Shown: one piece after another, positions 9,129-16,121 of the stretch
How positions within the stretch are numbered: position 1 is the first letter of the stretch
How the letters are laid out: each line of letters opens with the position of its first letter
Assembly (NCBI RefSeq): GCF_004345425.1
Contig: NZ_SLVP01000004.1
Location: 372,001 to 436,000, forward strand
Direction of reading: 5' to 3'
Length of the DNA: 64,000 bases
Origin: Paenibacillus sp. BK033
GTDB lineage: Bacteria > Bacillota > Bacilli > Paenibacillales > Paenibacillaceae
Made by a program: the position numbers and the translations under genes
Notes under the pieces: generated by a model
What the model was told of the DNA's origin: nothing
The model's input: the letters and a program-made list of their open reading frames with translations, nothing else
Database searches by the model: none

Positions 9129-9155
9129 TGCAACTTTTTAAGACATTATCGAGTC
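9129..9155 (+). promoter_or_regulatory. Possible ECF-sigma-type promoter before the vanY-type gene
   Basis: TGCAACTTTTT (from 9129) and CGAGTCTA (from 9150) lie 15 bases apart. This resembles the AAC -35 and CG -10 elements of extracytoplasmic-function sigma promoters, which often drive cell-envelope genes. The spacing is one short of the usual 16. The rest of 8993-9234 shows no gene. Confidence 0.3.
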
Positions 9156-9234
9156 TATTCGTTTATAGTAGAGAGGAAAGAACGATCACGTTCCTGCACA
9201 AAAACAAAAAACAAGCATAATTAAGGAGAGCAGC

Positions 9235-10143
9235 ATGAGAAGAAACGTACAAAGACGAAAAAGACGCGGATTAGCTTTTCTGGCGGTATGCGTGGTTGCT
9301 ATAGCAGTCATTCTGTTTATCCGCTACGAAAATTTGACGGCCGAAGCTCCGGAAGAGACAGCGGCTAATAGCCAGACTTCAGAACAACCTTCTCCTACGG
9401 CATCGGATGAGCCTGTAGCTTCTGCTTCAGAGGAGCCAGCGGATACGCCAACGGACACCCCTTCCGATACGCCGTCCGAGACGGACAAGCCTGCTAACAC
9501 ACCGGCTGACAAGCCTGCGATTGCTACGGCGGGAGAAGAGGATGGCTACGCGGTTGTCGCTCAGCCTGCAAGCATAGCCGTGCTGGTGGACAAGCAATAC
9601 AAGCTTCCTGACAACTACGAGCCGAAGGATCTCGTTTATCCGGATGTGCGCTTTACGTTCAGCGAGAAAATCGACAAACGCAAAATGCGCAAGGAAGCCG
9701 CTGGCGCTCTGGAGGACTTGTTTGCCGGCGCGGAGAAAGACGGCATTTACCTGGCCGGCGTCTCGGCTTACCGTTCGCAAGCAACGCAGAAGGCGCTTTT
9801 CAATAACTACGTGAAAAAAGACGGCATGGAAAAGGCGCTAACCTACAGTGCATTCCCGGGTACAAGCGAGCATCAGACCGGTCTGGCCATTGACGTATCG
9901 GGCAGCGACGGCAAATGCGCGGCGACGGATTGCTTCGGCGGTACTCCCGAAGCGGAATGGCTGGCGGCTCATGCGCCGGAGTACGGATTCATTATCCGTT
10001 ATCCGGAAGGCAAGGATGACATTACGGGCTACAAGTACGAGCCTTGGCATCTCCGCTATGTAGGCAAGGAGCTGGCTAAGGAGATAGATGATAAAGACTT
10101 GACTCTGGAGGAGTATTATAACGCAGTTCCGGTATCAAAATAA
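9235..10143 (+). CDS. D-alanyl-D-alanine carboxypeptidase, VanY/M15 family
   Basis: A 302-residue membrane-anchored zinc peptidase that trims the terminal D-Ala from peptidoglycan stem peptides. Layout: a basic N-terminus and one membrane helix (residues 13-30, GLAFLAVCVVAIAVILF), then an extended Ser/Thr/Pro/Glu-rich stalk to about residue 100 with TPTDTPSDTPSETD-type repeats, then the M15B catalytic domain. Its zinc and active-site motifs are SEHQTGLAIDVSG (His and Asp ligands) and YEPWHLRYVG (catalytic Glu and last His). YRSQATQKALF is the usual upstream motif. AAGGAGAGCAGC precedes the ATG. It resembles YodJ-type enzymes; real vancomycin resistance is not implied, as no vanHAX genes are near. 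Confidence 0.93.
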   Translation: MRRNVQRRKRRGLAFLAVCVVAIAVILFIRYENLTAEAPEETAANSQTSEQPSPTASDEPVASASEEPADTPTDTPSDTPSETDKPANTPADKPAIATAGEEDGYAVVAQPASIAVLVDKQYKLPDNYEPKDLVYPDVRFTFSEKIDKRKMRKEAAGALEDLFAGAEKDGIYLAGVSAYRSQATQKALFNNYVKKDGMEKALTYSAFPGTSEHQTGLAIDVSGSDGKCAATDCFGGTPEAEWLAAHAPEYGFIIRYPEGKDDITGYKYEPWHLRYVGKELAKEIDDKDLTLEEYYNAVPVSK

Positions 10144-10224
10144 TAGATGTCGAATGGAACGGCGCTCAGCATCCAATGCATGTATTTATAAATGGCAGAG
10201 GGCTGTGCGCCGTTATCCGTTCTT

Positions 10225-10380
10225 TTAGATCTTTGGCTCAAACGTTTTGCAGTCGGTTTCTTCCGAGTTGCTGGCTTGTTTGGAACGGTTGTTCACTACA
10301 TAAATCGAAGAAGCAGCGCAATGATTGCCTGCAGCCCAATACTTGCAGGAGTTTACTTCGCACAGTACATCTTTAGCCAT
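10225..10380 (-). CDS. DUF1540 domain small protein
   Basis: A 51-residue protein with the complete DUF1540 pattern: MAKDVLCEVNSCKYWAAGN, then HCAASSIYV, and a C-terminal TDCKTFEPK. The four cysteines (7, 12, 21 and 44) are probably metal ligands, by analogy with small zinc-binding proteins. DUF1540 genes are common in spore-forming Bacillota and their function is not established. The start is supported by AAGGATGG, 9 bases before the ATG. The gene points away from the nucleoside hydrolase and converges on the vanY-type gene. Its leader can fold so that the ribosome binding site is paired (see 10391-10462). Confidence 0.87.
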   Translation of the reverse strand: MAKDVLCEVNSCKYWAAGNHCAASSIYVVNNRSKQASNSEETDCKTFEPKI

Positions 10381-10390
10381 GGAAAATCAC

Positions 10391-10462
10391 CATCCTTAAA
10401 AAAATATGGCCCAAGCGGCCGTTTCGGGCCGGTTAGAGAGCTTGGGCTCTTTCTTAGGATGG
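10391..10462 (-). promoter_or_regulatory. Structured leader of the DUF1540 gene (possible attenuator or SD sequestration)
   Basis: On the - strand the leader reads CCATCCT, then a hairpin with arms GCCCAAGC/GCTTGGGC and an inner CGGCC/GGCCG, then CATATTTTTTTAAGGATGG. The outer arms CCATCCT and AGGATGG can pair over 7 bp, and the second contains the gene's ribosome binding site. The inner hairpin followed by T7 looks like a terminator. The effect on expression is inference. Confidence 0.45.
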
Positions 10463-10506
10463 ACAAACGCAAACCCGTTTTATACTTATGAAAGGATGGA
10501 ACAACA

Positions 10507-11472
10507 ATGGGAAACAAGCTGTATTTTAATCATGACGCGGGGGTTGACGATCTTGTATCGTTGTTTCTCGTTCTGCAGATGAAGGATGTCGAGCTGATCG
10601 GGGTATCGGTAATTCCGGCCGACGGATATTTGGAGCCGGGGATGGCGGCAAGCCGCAAAATCATTGACCGCTTTGGAGCGCCGGGAACAAGCGGCAAAGT
10701 TGAGGTTGCCCGCTCGAATTCGAGAGGACGCAACCCGTTTCCGGCGGAATGGCGGATGCATACGTTTTTTGTGGACGCGCTGCCGATTCTGAACGAACCT
10801 GGCGTTATCCATACGCGCGAGGCGGAAGTGCCTGCCCATAAGCATATGATTCAGCGGCTTCTCGCGTCCGATGAGCCGGTAACTCTGCTGTTCACCGGTC
10901 CGCTCACGGACTTGGCGAGAGCGCTTGACGAAGCGCCGGAGATCGAGAAGAAGATCGGCAAGCTCGTCTGGATGGGCGGTACCTTTAACGAAAAAGGAAA
11001 CGTTCAGGAGCCGGAGCATGACGGTACGGCGGAATGGAACGCCTTCTGGGATCCCGAAGCGGTTGGCCGCGTATGGAGCAGCGGAATCAAGATAGAGCTC
11101 GTAGCGCTGGAGAGCACGAATAAAGTGCCCCTTACCGTGCCGGTGCGCAACCGCTGGGCATCGCTCCGGAGGCATGCCGGACTGGACTTCGTGGGGCAAT
11201 GTTATGCCGCTTGTCCGCCTCTTGTCTATATGGAAACCAATTCCACTTATTACTTGTGGGATGTTCTGACGACAGCGGTCGCAGGGGATCCAAGCCTGGT
11301 CGAAATGAAGACCGTCCACAGCGCGGTTATCGCTGACGGCCCAAGCCAAGGCCGAACAGTCGAGACGGCGGATGGACGGCCGGTGAGCCTTGTTTATGAC
11401 GTGGAGCCGGAACGGTTCTTCGATTACATTACGTCGCTGTCGCAGAACGCCGTTCTGAATCCCGCGGAATAG
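10507..11472 (+). CDS. Nucleoside hydrolase (IUNH family)
   Basis: A 321-residue hydrolase that splits the N-glycosidic bond of nucleosides to ribose and base. The N-terminal calcium-binding cluster is present in the variant form NHDAGVDDLVS (usual form DTDPGIDDA). LLFTGPLTDLARAL and KLVWMGGTFNEKGN are typical of the family, and EWNAFWDPEAVGRV carries the late Asn/Asp ligands. GAAAGGATGG precedes the ATG. The stop codon abuts the stop of the - strand dGTPase-like gene with no gap between them, so the two transcripts must overlap or end inside each other. Base specificity cannot be told from the sequence. Confidence 0.9.
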   Translation: MGNKLYFNHDAGVDDLVSLFLVLQMKDVELIGVSVIPADGYLEPGMAASRKIIDRFGAPGTSGKVEVARSNSRGRNPFPAEWRMHTFFVDALPILNEPGVIHTREAEVPAHKHMIQRLLASDEPVTLLFTGPLTDLARALDEAPEIEKKIGKLVWMGGTFNEKGNVQEPEHDGTAEWNAFWDPEAVGRVWSSGIKIELVALESTNKVPLTVPVRNRWASLRRHAGLDFVGQCYAACPPLVYMETNSTYYLWDVLTTAVAGDPSLVEMKTVHSAVIADGPSQGRTVETADGRPVSLVYDVEPERFFDYITSLSQNAVLNPAE

Positions 11473-12789
11473 TTAATCCATTTCGTAAATCGAACCGGAT
11501 TTACTCGCGTACAGCTCGGCATAGACCTTCTCCGCGTACGCATCGGTCATGCCGGAAATATAGTCCGCGATAAAGCGGGCCCAGGTCCAATTGTGCTTGT
11601 GCTGCTCGAAGCTTGCCACCCAGTCCGGCGGCAGAATCAGGCGGCCTTGCTCGGGCCTCATGAAGCTGTCCCACAGACGGCGGATCATGATTTCGCTGCG
11701 CATTTGCAGCCGCTGTACGCGGAAATCCTTAATCAGCGTTACCCACGCCAGCTTCTTCAATATCTCCATCGTGCGCAGCAGGTCGATATCCTGCTGGCCT
11801 TCCAGCACGAACGTCACCTTCTTCCAGCCTCTTGCCGGATCCTCGATAATCCCTACACGCCCGGCAAAGACGCTGACCCACCGGGCTTTCATCTCTCTGC
11901 GCGTTCTGGACGATTCATGATCGTACAGGGCATACAGCTCTTCCCATTGCTGCAGATAAGCAGCGAGCACGCGCTTCACCATCGCCGGAATATCCACCTG
12001 ATCCCAGCCTACGTCCATGTTGCCTTGATCCTCTACGATTTCCTGCACCAGATTGTCGATCAGCCGCTGATCCTCGAAAAACGTGCGGTTCATTTGTATT
12101 TTGCCGGCGCGGATGCCGTCTTCAATATCATGAGTGGAATAAGCGATGTCATCGCATAAATCCATCAATTGAGCTTCCAGCGTGGAACAGCCTGCAGGCA
12201 TCGCCCATTGCTGGCGGATATGGTGAATGGCATGCCATTCGGAGCTGTACAGCCCCTTCAGCCTGCCCGGTTCGTCCAGGGAATAAGGGTATTTGTTAAC
12301 CGCAAGCAGCACGGCTGCCGTCAGATCCAGGCCGCTGCCGCTGCCGGCGCGTTTCTCCAGAAACATGAGAATGCGGAAGTTTTGCGCGTTGCCCTCGTAC
12401 GCGAGGCCATGCTCCTCCAGCAATAGGCGGTTCAACACCTCTTCGCCTTTATGGCCAAACGGCGGATGCCCGAGGTCATGGGCAAGCGCCGCGATTTCCA
12501 CGACGGATGGATCCATGATGAGGCCGGGATGCTCTTTTTTGCTCAGAAAAGGGTACTGCGTCCCCAGGCGTCTCGCCACTTCGCGCGCGATCTGCGATAC
12601 CTCGAGGGAATGGGTTAATCTCGTTCGGTAATAATCGCCCGATCCGGCGCCAAACACTTGGGATTTACCCTGGAGCCGCCGGAAAGCGGGGGATTGAATA
12701 AGCCTTGCGTAATCCCGTTCGTATTCGTCGCGTTCTTCGCTGAATGTGCCGAGCGCTGGTTCGTCTAATCGAAATTTGCGTAAATCCAT
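11473..12789 (-). CDS. dGTPase-like HD domain phosphohydrolase
   Basis: A 438-residue protein of the deoxyguanosinetriphosphate triphosphohydrolase family, which removes triphosphate from dNTPs and so affects nucleotide pools. The HD metal site is visible: HSLEVSQIAREV (first His), HDLGHPPFGHKGE (the HD pair), and AYSTHDIEDGI (last Asp). QSPAFRRLQGKSQV near the N-terminus is a family signature. The start at 12789 is set by AGGAGGAAGAACC; an upstream in-frame ATG at 12879 has no ribosome binding site and would add an unlikely leader. The next gene (cardiolipin synthase) is divergent, with a 154-base shared upstream region. Confidence 0.92.
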   Translation of the reverse strand: MDLRKFRLDEPALGTFSEERDEYERDYARLIQSPAFRRLQGKSQVFGAGSGDYYRTRLTHSLEVSQIAREVARRLGTQYPFLSKKEHPGLIMDPSVVEIAALAHDLGHPPFGHKGEEVLNRLLLEEHGLAYEGNAQNFRILMFLEKRAGSGSGLDLTAAVLLAVNKYPYSLDEPGRLKGLYSSEWHAIHHIRQQWAMPAGCSTLEAQLMDLCDDIAYSTHDIEDGIRAGKIQMNRTFFEDQRLIDNLVQEIVEDQGNMDVGWDQVDIPAMVKRVLAAYLQQWEELYALYDHESSRTRREMKARWVSVFAGRVGIIEDPARGWKKVTFVLEGQQDIDLLRTMEILKKLAWVTLIKDFRVQRLQMRSEIMIRRLWDSFMRPEQGRLILPPDWVASFEQHKHNWTWARFIADYISGMTDAYAEKVYAELYASKSGSIYEMD

Positions 12790-12943
12790 GGTTCTTCCTC
12801 CTATGCCGCCCGCACTTTTTTTCTGAAAATTGTAACATATTTGATTCTTAATAAGAATGTTTGTGTAAGGTTTGAACATCTTTCCTGCTTGAGGTATGCT
12901 CTAGTTAACGTTTTTATCCATATATTGAGGGGCTCGTCTAGCT

Positions 12944-14392
12944 ATGAATGTCTTACAGGATATTTCAACGGTCTTTATCGTCTTGAATATATTGCTGGCA
13001 CTGACCGTTATTTTCCTCGAGCGAAAGGATGCAAGGTCGACGTGGGCCTGGCTGATGGTGCTTTATTTCCTGCCAGGGGTCGGATTCGTGCTCTATCTTA
13101 TTCTCGGACAGCGACTGCGCAAACGGAAGCTGAACAAGATGCTGCTCGAAAGCCAGCGTATTATTGAGGACTCCATTGAAGCTCAGAAGCTTCAATTGGA
13201 GGAGCGGCATATTATTTTTAACGATCCCGCTACCATTAACTATCAGAGCATGATTCACATGAATCTGGTGGGCAGCTATTCCTTGTATACGCAGAACAAT
13301 GCGGTGCAGATCTTTACAACGGGGAAAAGCAAGTTCGACGCGCTGCTGCGCGATATCGAGTCCGCACAACATCATATTCACCTTGTCTATTACATTGTGC
13401 GCGACGATAAGCTTGGCAACCGCCTGATTCAAGCGTTGGTGGAAAAAGCCAGGCAAGGGGTACAGGTCCGGTTTCTGTATGACCATATCGGCAGCAAGGG
13501 CCTTCCGCGGAAATTTTTCAAGGAGCTGCGGGAAGCCGGCGGGCAGGCGGCAGCTTTTTTCCCTTCCCGGATTCCTTATTTGAATCTCAAGATCAATTTC
13601 CGGAATCACCGCAAGCTTGTTATCGTGGACGGGCGGATCGGCTATATCGGAGGCTTTAATATCGGGGACGAGTACATGGGCCGCGACAAGTATTTCGGCG
13701 AATGGCGGGATACGCATCTGCGGCTGGAGGGACGGACCGTTCTGCAGATGCAGGCGCAGTTCCTGATGGACTGGAATCTGGCCTCCTCGGGCATGGTGGA
13801 CCTTGATTATCATTACTTCCCGCGCCACTTCCAGGCCGTGGGCACGATCGGCATGCAGGTCGTGGCAAGCGGGCCGGATTCGGAATCCCAGCAGATTAAG
13901 GACGCATACATCAAGATGATTTATTTCGCGAGAAAAAGCATCTGTCTGCAGACGCCTTATTTTGTCCCGGACGAGAGTCTGATGACCGCGCTTAAGACGG
14001 CCGCTATGTCGGGAATCGAAGTGAAGGTCATGCTGCCGGGCAAGCCCGATCATTTCTTCGTGTACTGGGCGACCCATTCGTATTTGAACGAACTGCTTGC
14101 CGCGGGCGGCAAATGCTACATTTACGAACGGGGCTTTCTGCACGCGAAGACGCTTGTCATTGACGGTCAGCTTGCTTCCGTCGGTACGGCCAATATCGAT
14201 AACCGCAGCTTTAAGCTGAACTTCGAGATGAATGCTTTTATCTATGACAGCGCCACGGCAGGCGAGCTCGAGAGACTGTTTGAGCTTGACCTCCAGGATT
14301 GCCACGAGCTGACCTTCCAGGATTATTTGAAGCGGCCGCTGATGAACAAGTTCAAGGAGTCCATCGCCCGGCTGTTATCGCCGATTCTATAA
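12944..14392 (+). CDS. cls: Cardiolipin synthase
   Basis: A 482-residue phospholipase-D-superfamily synthase that joins two phosphatidylglycerols to make cardiolipin in the membrane. Two N-terminal membrane helices (residues 5-25 and 35-57, ending GFVLYLILGQRLRKRKL) are followed by two HKD domains. The motifs are NHRKLVIVDG...GGFNIGDEY in the first and LHAKTLVIDG...GTANIDNRSF in the second, each with its His, Lys and Asp. Length is normal for bacterial Cls. It stands alone and ends in a strong terminator. Confidence 0.95.
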   Translation: MNVLQDISTVFIVLNILLALTVIFLERKDARSTWAWLMVLYFLPGVGFVLYLILGQRLRKRKLNKMLLESQRIIEDSIEAQKLQLEERHIIFNDPATINYQSMIHMNLVGSYSLYTQNNAVQIFTTGKSKFDALLRDIESAQHHIHLVYYIVRDDKLGNRLIQALVEKARQGVQVRFLYDHIGSKGLPRKFFKELREAGGQAAAFFPSRIPYLNLKINFRNHRKLVIVDGRIGYIGGFNIGDEYMGRDKYFGEWRDTHLRLEGRTVLQMQAQFLMDWNLASSGMVDLDYHYFPRHFQAVGTIGMQVVASGPDSESQQIKDAYIKMIYFARKSICLQTPYFVPDESLMTALKTAAMSGIEVKVMLPGKPDHFFVYWATHSYLNELLAAGGKCYIYERGFLHAKTLVIDGQLASVGTANIDNRSFKLNFEMNAFIYDSATAGELERLFELDLQDCHELTFQDYLKRPLMNKFKESIARLLSPIL

Positions 14393-14404
14393 AAATACGC
14401 ACGA

Positions 14405-14450
14405 AAAAAGGGATTCCGCTTATCAATGATAACCGGAATCCCTTTACCTT
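14405..14450. terminator. Rho-independent terminator after cls
   Basis: Arms AAAGGGATTCCG and CGGAATCCCTTT (14407-14418 and 14434-14445), with A-rich and T-rich flanks. It could act in both directions. Confidence 0.85.
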
Positions 14451-14504
14451 TCTGAATCGCAATTATTCAATTTCGTAACGCTCCATTCTACAACTTGCGT
14501 TGCC

Positions 14505-14570
14505 TTAATTTTGCTTCGGATAAGTATGAGTCGGATCCTTGCGACAAGAGACGAATTTGAGTTCCCGCAT
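14505..14570 (-). CDS. Possible 21-residue small protein
   Basis: A short frame on the - strand inside the 450-base gap between cls and the PerR gene. It encodes MRELKFVSCRKDPTHTYPKQ plus one Asn. AAGGT lies 9 bases before the ATG and a stronger AAGGAGATATC further up. The frame stays open for about 20 codons upstream without another start. I do not recognise it. It is listed because it is the only plausible coding segment in this gap. Confidence 0.25.
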   Translation of the reverse strand: MRELKFVSCRKDPTHTYPKQN

Positions 14571-14777
14571 GTCCGGTTTACCTTGCGATATCTCCTTCCC
14601 GGAAATAGTGAGGACACGCTTCGCTAACCTACTTCAATGGTCTATCCCCTTTCGTTTGGTGTAGGTCTATCATAAACTATTATTTAAATTTTGTAAATAT
14701 TCTGATAATTATTTTTCGTAAAGTTTGGCTACTTGTTCTAGGACGGAAAAATGGCGCATACAGGCAGAGAGTCGCGG

Positions 14778-14816
14778 TTGATCTTCCTTTTATTTAGATT
14801 TATACTTAGTCTAAAT
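14778..14816 (+). promoter_or_regulatory. PerR-gene promoter with overlapping PerR/Fur-type box
   Basis: A -35 TTGATC (14778-14783) and -10 TATACT (14801-14806) with a 17-base spacer. The half-sites ATTTAGA (14792-14798) and TCTAAAT (14810-14816) flank the -10. The same two half-sites, more closely spaced, occur before the catalase gene, which suggests control of both genes by this regulator. Confidence 0.6.
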
Positions 14817-14843
14817 TAACTTGCATTGAAGGAATGATTAAGG

Positions 14844-15230
14844 ATGACCAAGATAAATTTAACCGTGCAGCGCAAAACGATTCTCGAAGCGATCCAGGCG
14901 TCCCATGATCACCCGACGGCGGCGGATATTATTGAGAGATTACGCGACAAGGGCATCAGCTTCGCGTACGGAACGGTATACAATTCGCTCCGTTATTTGA
15001 CCGATGCCGGTCTGATCCGGGAGCTTAAGCTAGGCGAGGCCGTCAGCCGATATGATGCCAGAATGGACGATCACCATCATATTGTGTGCAAGGAGTGCGG
15101 CCGCGTAGAGGAAGTGTTGACCGAGCTGCCCGAGGAATGGCTGAAGAAAATCGCCGCGGAAACGAAGTTTAAGGTTCAGGACGCACATGTTGTATTAGAG
15201 GGGGTATGCGAATTATGCGCCAGCAAGTAG
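14844..15230 (+). CDS. perR: Fur-family peroxide-type repressor (PerR-like)
   Basis: A 128-residue Fur-family metalloregulator. In PerR, a bound Fe or Mn lets the dimer bind DNA, and H2O2 inactivates it by oxidising two His ligands. By alignment from memory to B. subtilis PerR, the equivalents of His37, Asp85, His91 and His93 are His23, Asp71, His77 and His79. The structural zinc cysteines are Cys82/Cys85 and Cys122/Cys125. The position of Asp104 is a Glu here (Glu90). The N-terminal winged helix includes HPTAADIIERL and SFAYGTVYNSLRYL. The neighbouring catalase and the shared operator half-sites support PerR over Fur or Zur. The next gene overlaps its end by 16 bases. Confidence 0.82.
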   Translation: MTKINLTVQRKTILEAIQASHDHPTAADIIERLRDKGISFAYGTVYNSLRYLTDAGLIRELKLGEAVSRYDARMDDHHHIVCKECGRVEEVLTELPEEWLKKIAAETKFKVQDAHVVLEGVCELCASK

Positions 15231-15982
15231 AAGACAACCGTATGGAGGGGCAGCCATCCGGCGAGTCGATTGAGGGGAAGGCTTGTTCCCTGACCAAACG
15301 GATTATGACGGTAAGTCCTTTTCCCGAACGGATGAACAGCCTTCTGCATCTACTCACGGCGGAATGCTTCGATCTGTTCACGCTCCACGACTTGAACAAG
15401 GCATTCGTCAGCAGCCTGCAGCCGGAGCTGATCATTTACGACGCGACCCCGCATCCGCTTATTCCGGATGCCGTAGATGCCCTTCATGCGGCGATGAGGC
15501 AAACCTCTCCTATTAACGGCGCCTCGCTTCTGTATCTGGTTCACGAGGATGCCCGGGTGATGGCAGCGTCTATTCCGAAAAATGCCGAGCTGCTCGCATG
15601 GCCTTCGAATCCGCAGGAAGCCCTTAACCGGATCAACCGGATGCTCGGCGAATGGAAGGCTCCCGAACTGTCCAGCTACCGCTTCAAGGACCTGACCGTC
15701 GATCTGAAGAAAATGGCGGTGTTCCGCGGTGTCGAGCGGATTGAGCTGACCAAGACGGAATATGACCTTCTTCTGATGTTTTTGACCTCTGGCGGAGCGG
15801 TACTAACGCGCGAAGCGATGTTTGACGCGGTATGGGGAAGCCAGTATTTCGGGGGAAGCAACGTCGTGGACGTGCATATCAAGACGCTCCGCCGCAAGCT
15901 GAAGGACAGCGCGGTAGCGCCTCATTATATCGCGACCGTGCGCGGAGTCGGCTACCGGCTTGTAGAAGAACGCAGCAATTAA
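15215..15982 (+). CDS. Winged-helix (OmpR-type) regulator with degenerate receiver domain
   Basis: A 255-residue protein whose C-terminus (about 155-252) is a clear OmpR/PhoB DNA-binding domain (ELTKTEYDLLLMFLTSGG, NVVDVHIKTLRRKL, TVRGVGYRLVEE). Residues 30-150 look like a receiver fold, but the acidic pair normally after strand 1 is replaced (RIMTVSPF) and the conserved Lys near the end is absent (LLAWPSNP), though an Asp is kept in ELIIYDATP. It is therefore probably not switched by a standard kinase, and no histidine kinase gene is adjacent. The start overlaps the perR end; GAGGGGG lies 10 bases before this ATG. ATGs at 15206, 15242 and 15308 are alternatives. Tight coupling to perR suggests a related stress role. 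Confidence 0.75.
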   Translation: MRQQVEDNRMEGQPSGESIEGKACSLTKRIMTVSPFPERMNSLLHLLTAECFDLFTLHDLNKAFVSSLQPELIIYDATPHPLIPDAVDALHAAMRQTSPINGASLLYLVHEDARVMAASIPKNAELLAWPSNPQEALNRINRMLGEWKAPELSSYRFKDLTVDLKKMAVFRGVERIELTKTEYDLLLMFLTSGGAVLTREAMFDAVWGSQYFGGSNVVDVHIKTLRRKLKDSAVAPHYIATVRGVGYRLVEERSN

Positions 15983-16048
15983 GAGGGCGAGTCAGGTTTC
16001 GTCTTCATCCGTTCTTCATCAGCTTTTCATTTAACGTTCATGACAGGG

Positions 16049-16098
16049 TTGATCGGTAACCTTACAATAGGATTATAAGATTTAGATCAAGTCTAAAT
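16049..16098 (+). promoter_or_regulatory. Catalase promoter with PerR-type box
   Basis: A -35 TTGATC (16049-16054) lies 18 bases before TTATAA (16073-16078). The inverted half-sites ATTTAGA (16080-16086) and TCTAAAT (16092-16098) follow directly, with a 5-base centre. This fits repression by the PerR-like protein encoded upstream. Confidence 0.65.
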
Positions 16099-16121
16099 AT
16101 AAATAATCCGGAGGTACCGAT

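Noticed and set aside
9235-10143. Vancomycin resistance locus
   Set aside because: The VanY-type protein is a common wall carboxypeptidase; no vanHAX or vanRS genes are present.
10192-10491. + strand 99-codon frame after the VanY-type gene
   Set aside because: It is antisense to the DUF1540 gene, which has a complete family pattern and a proper start site.
14455-14700. Possible structured RNA between cls and the PerR gene
   Set aside because: I compared it with ZTP, c-di-GMP and manganese aptamers and found no conserved core; only the cls terminator and the PerR-gene promoter are clear.
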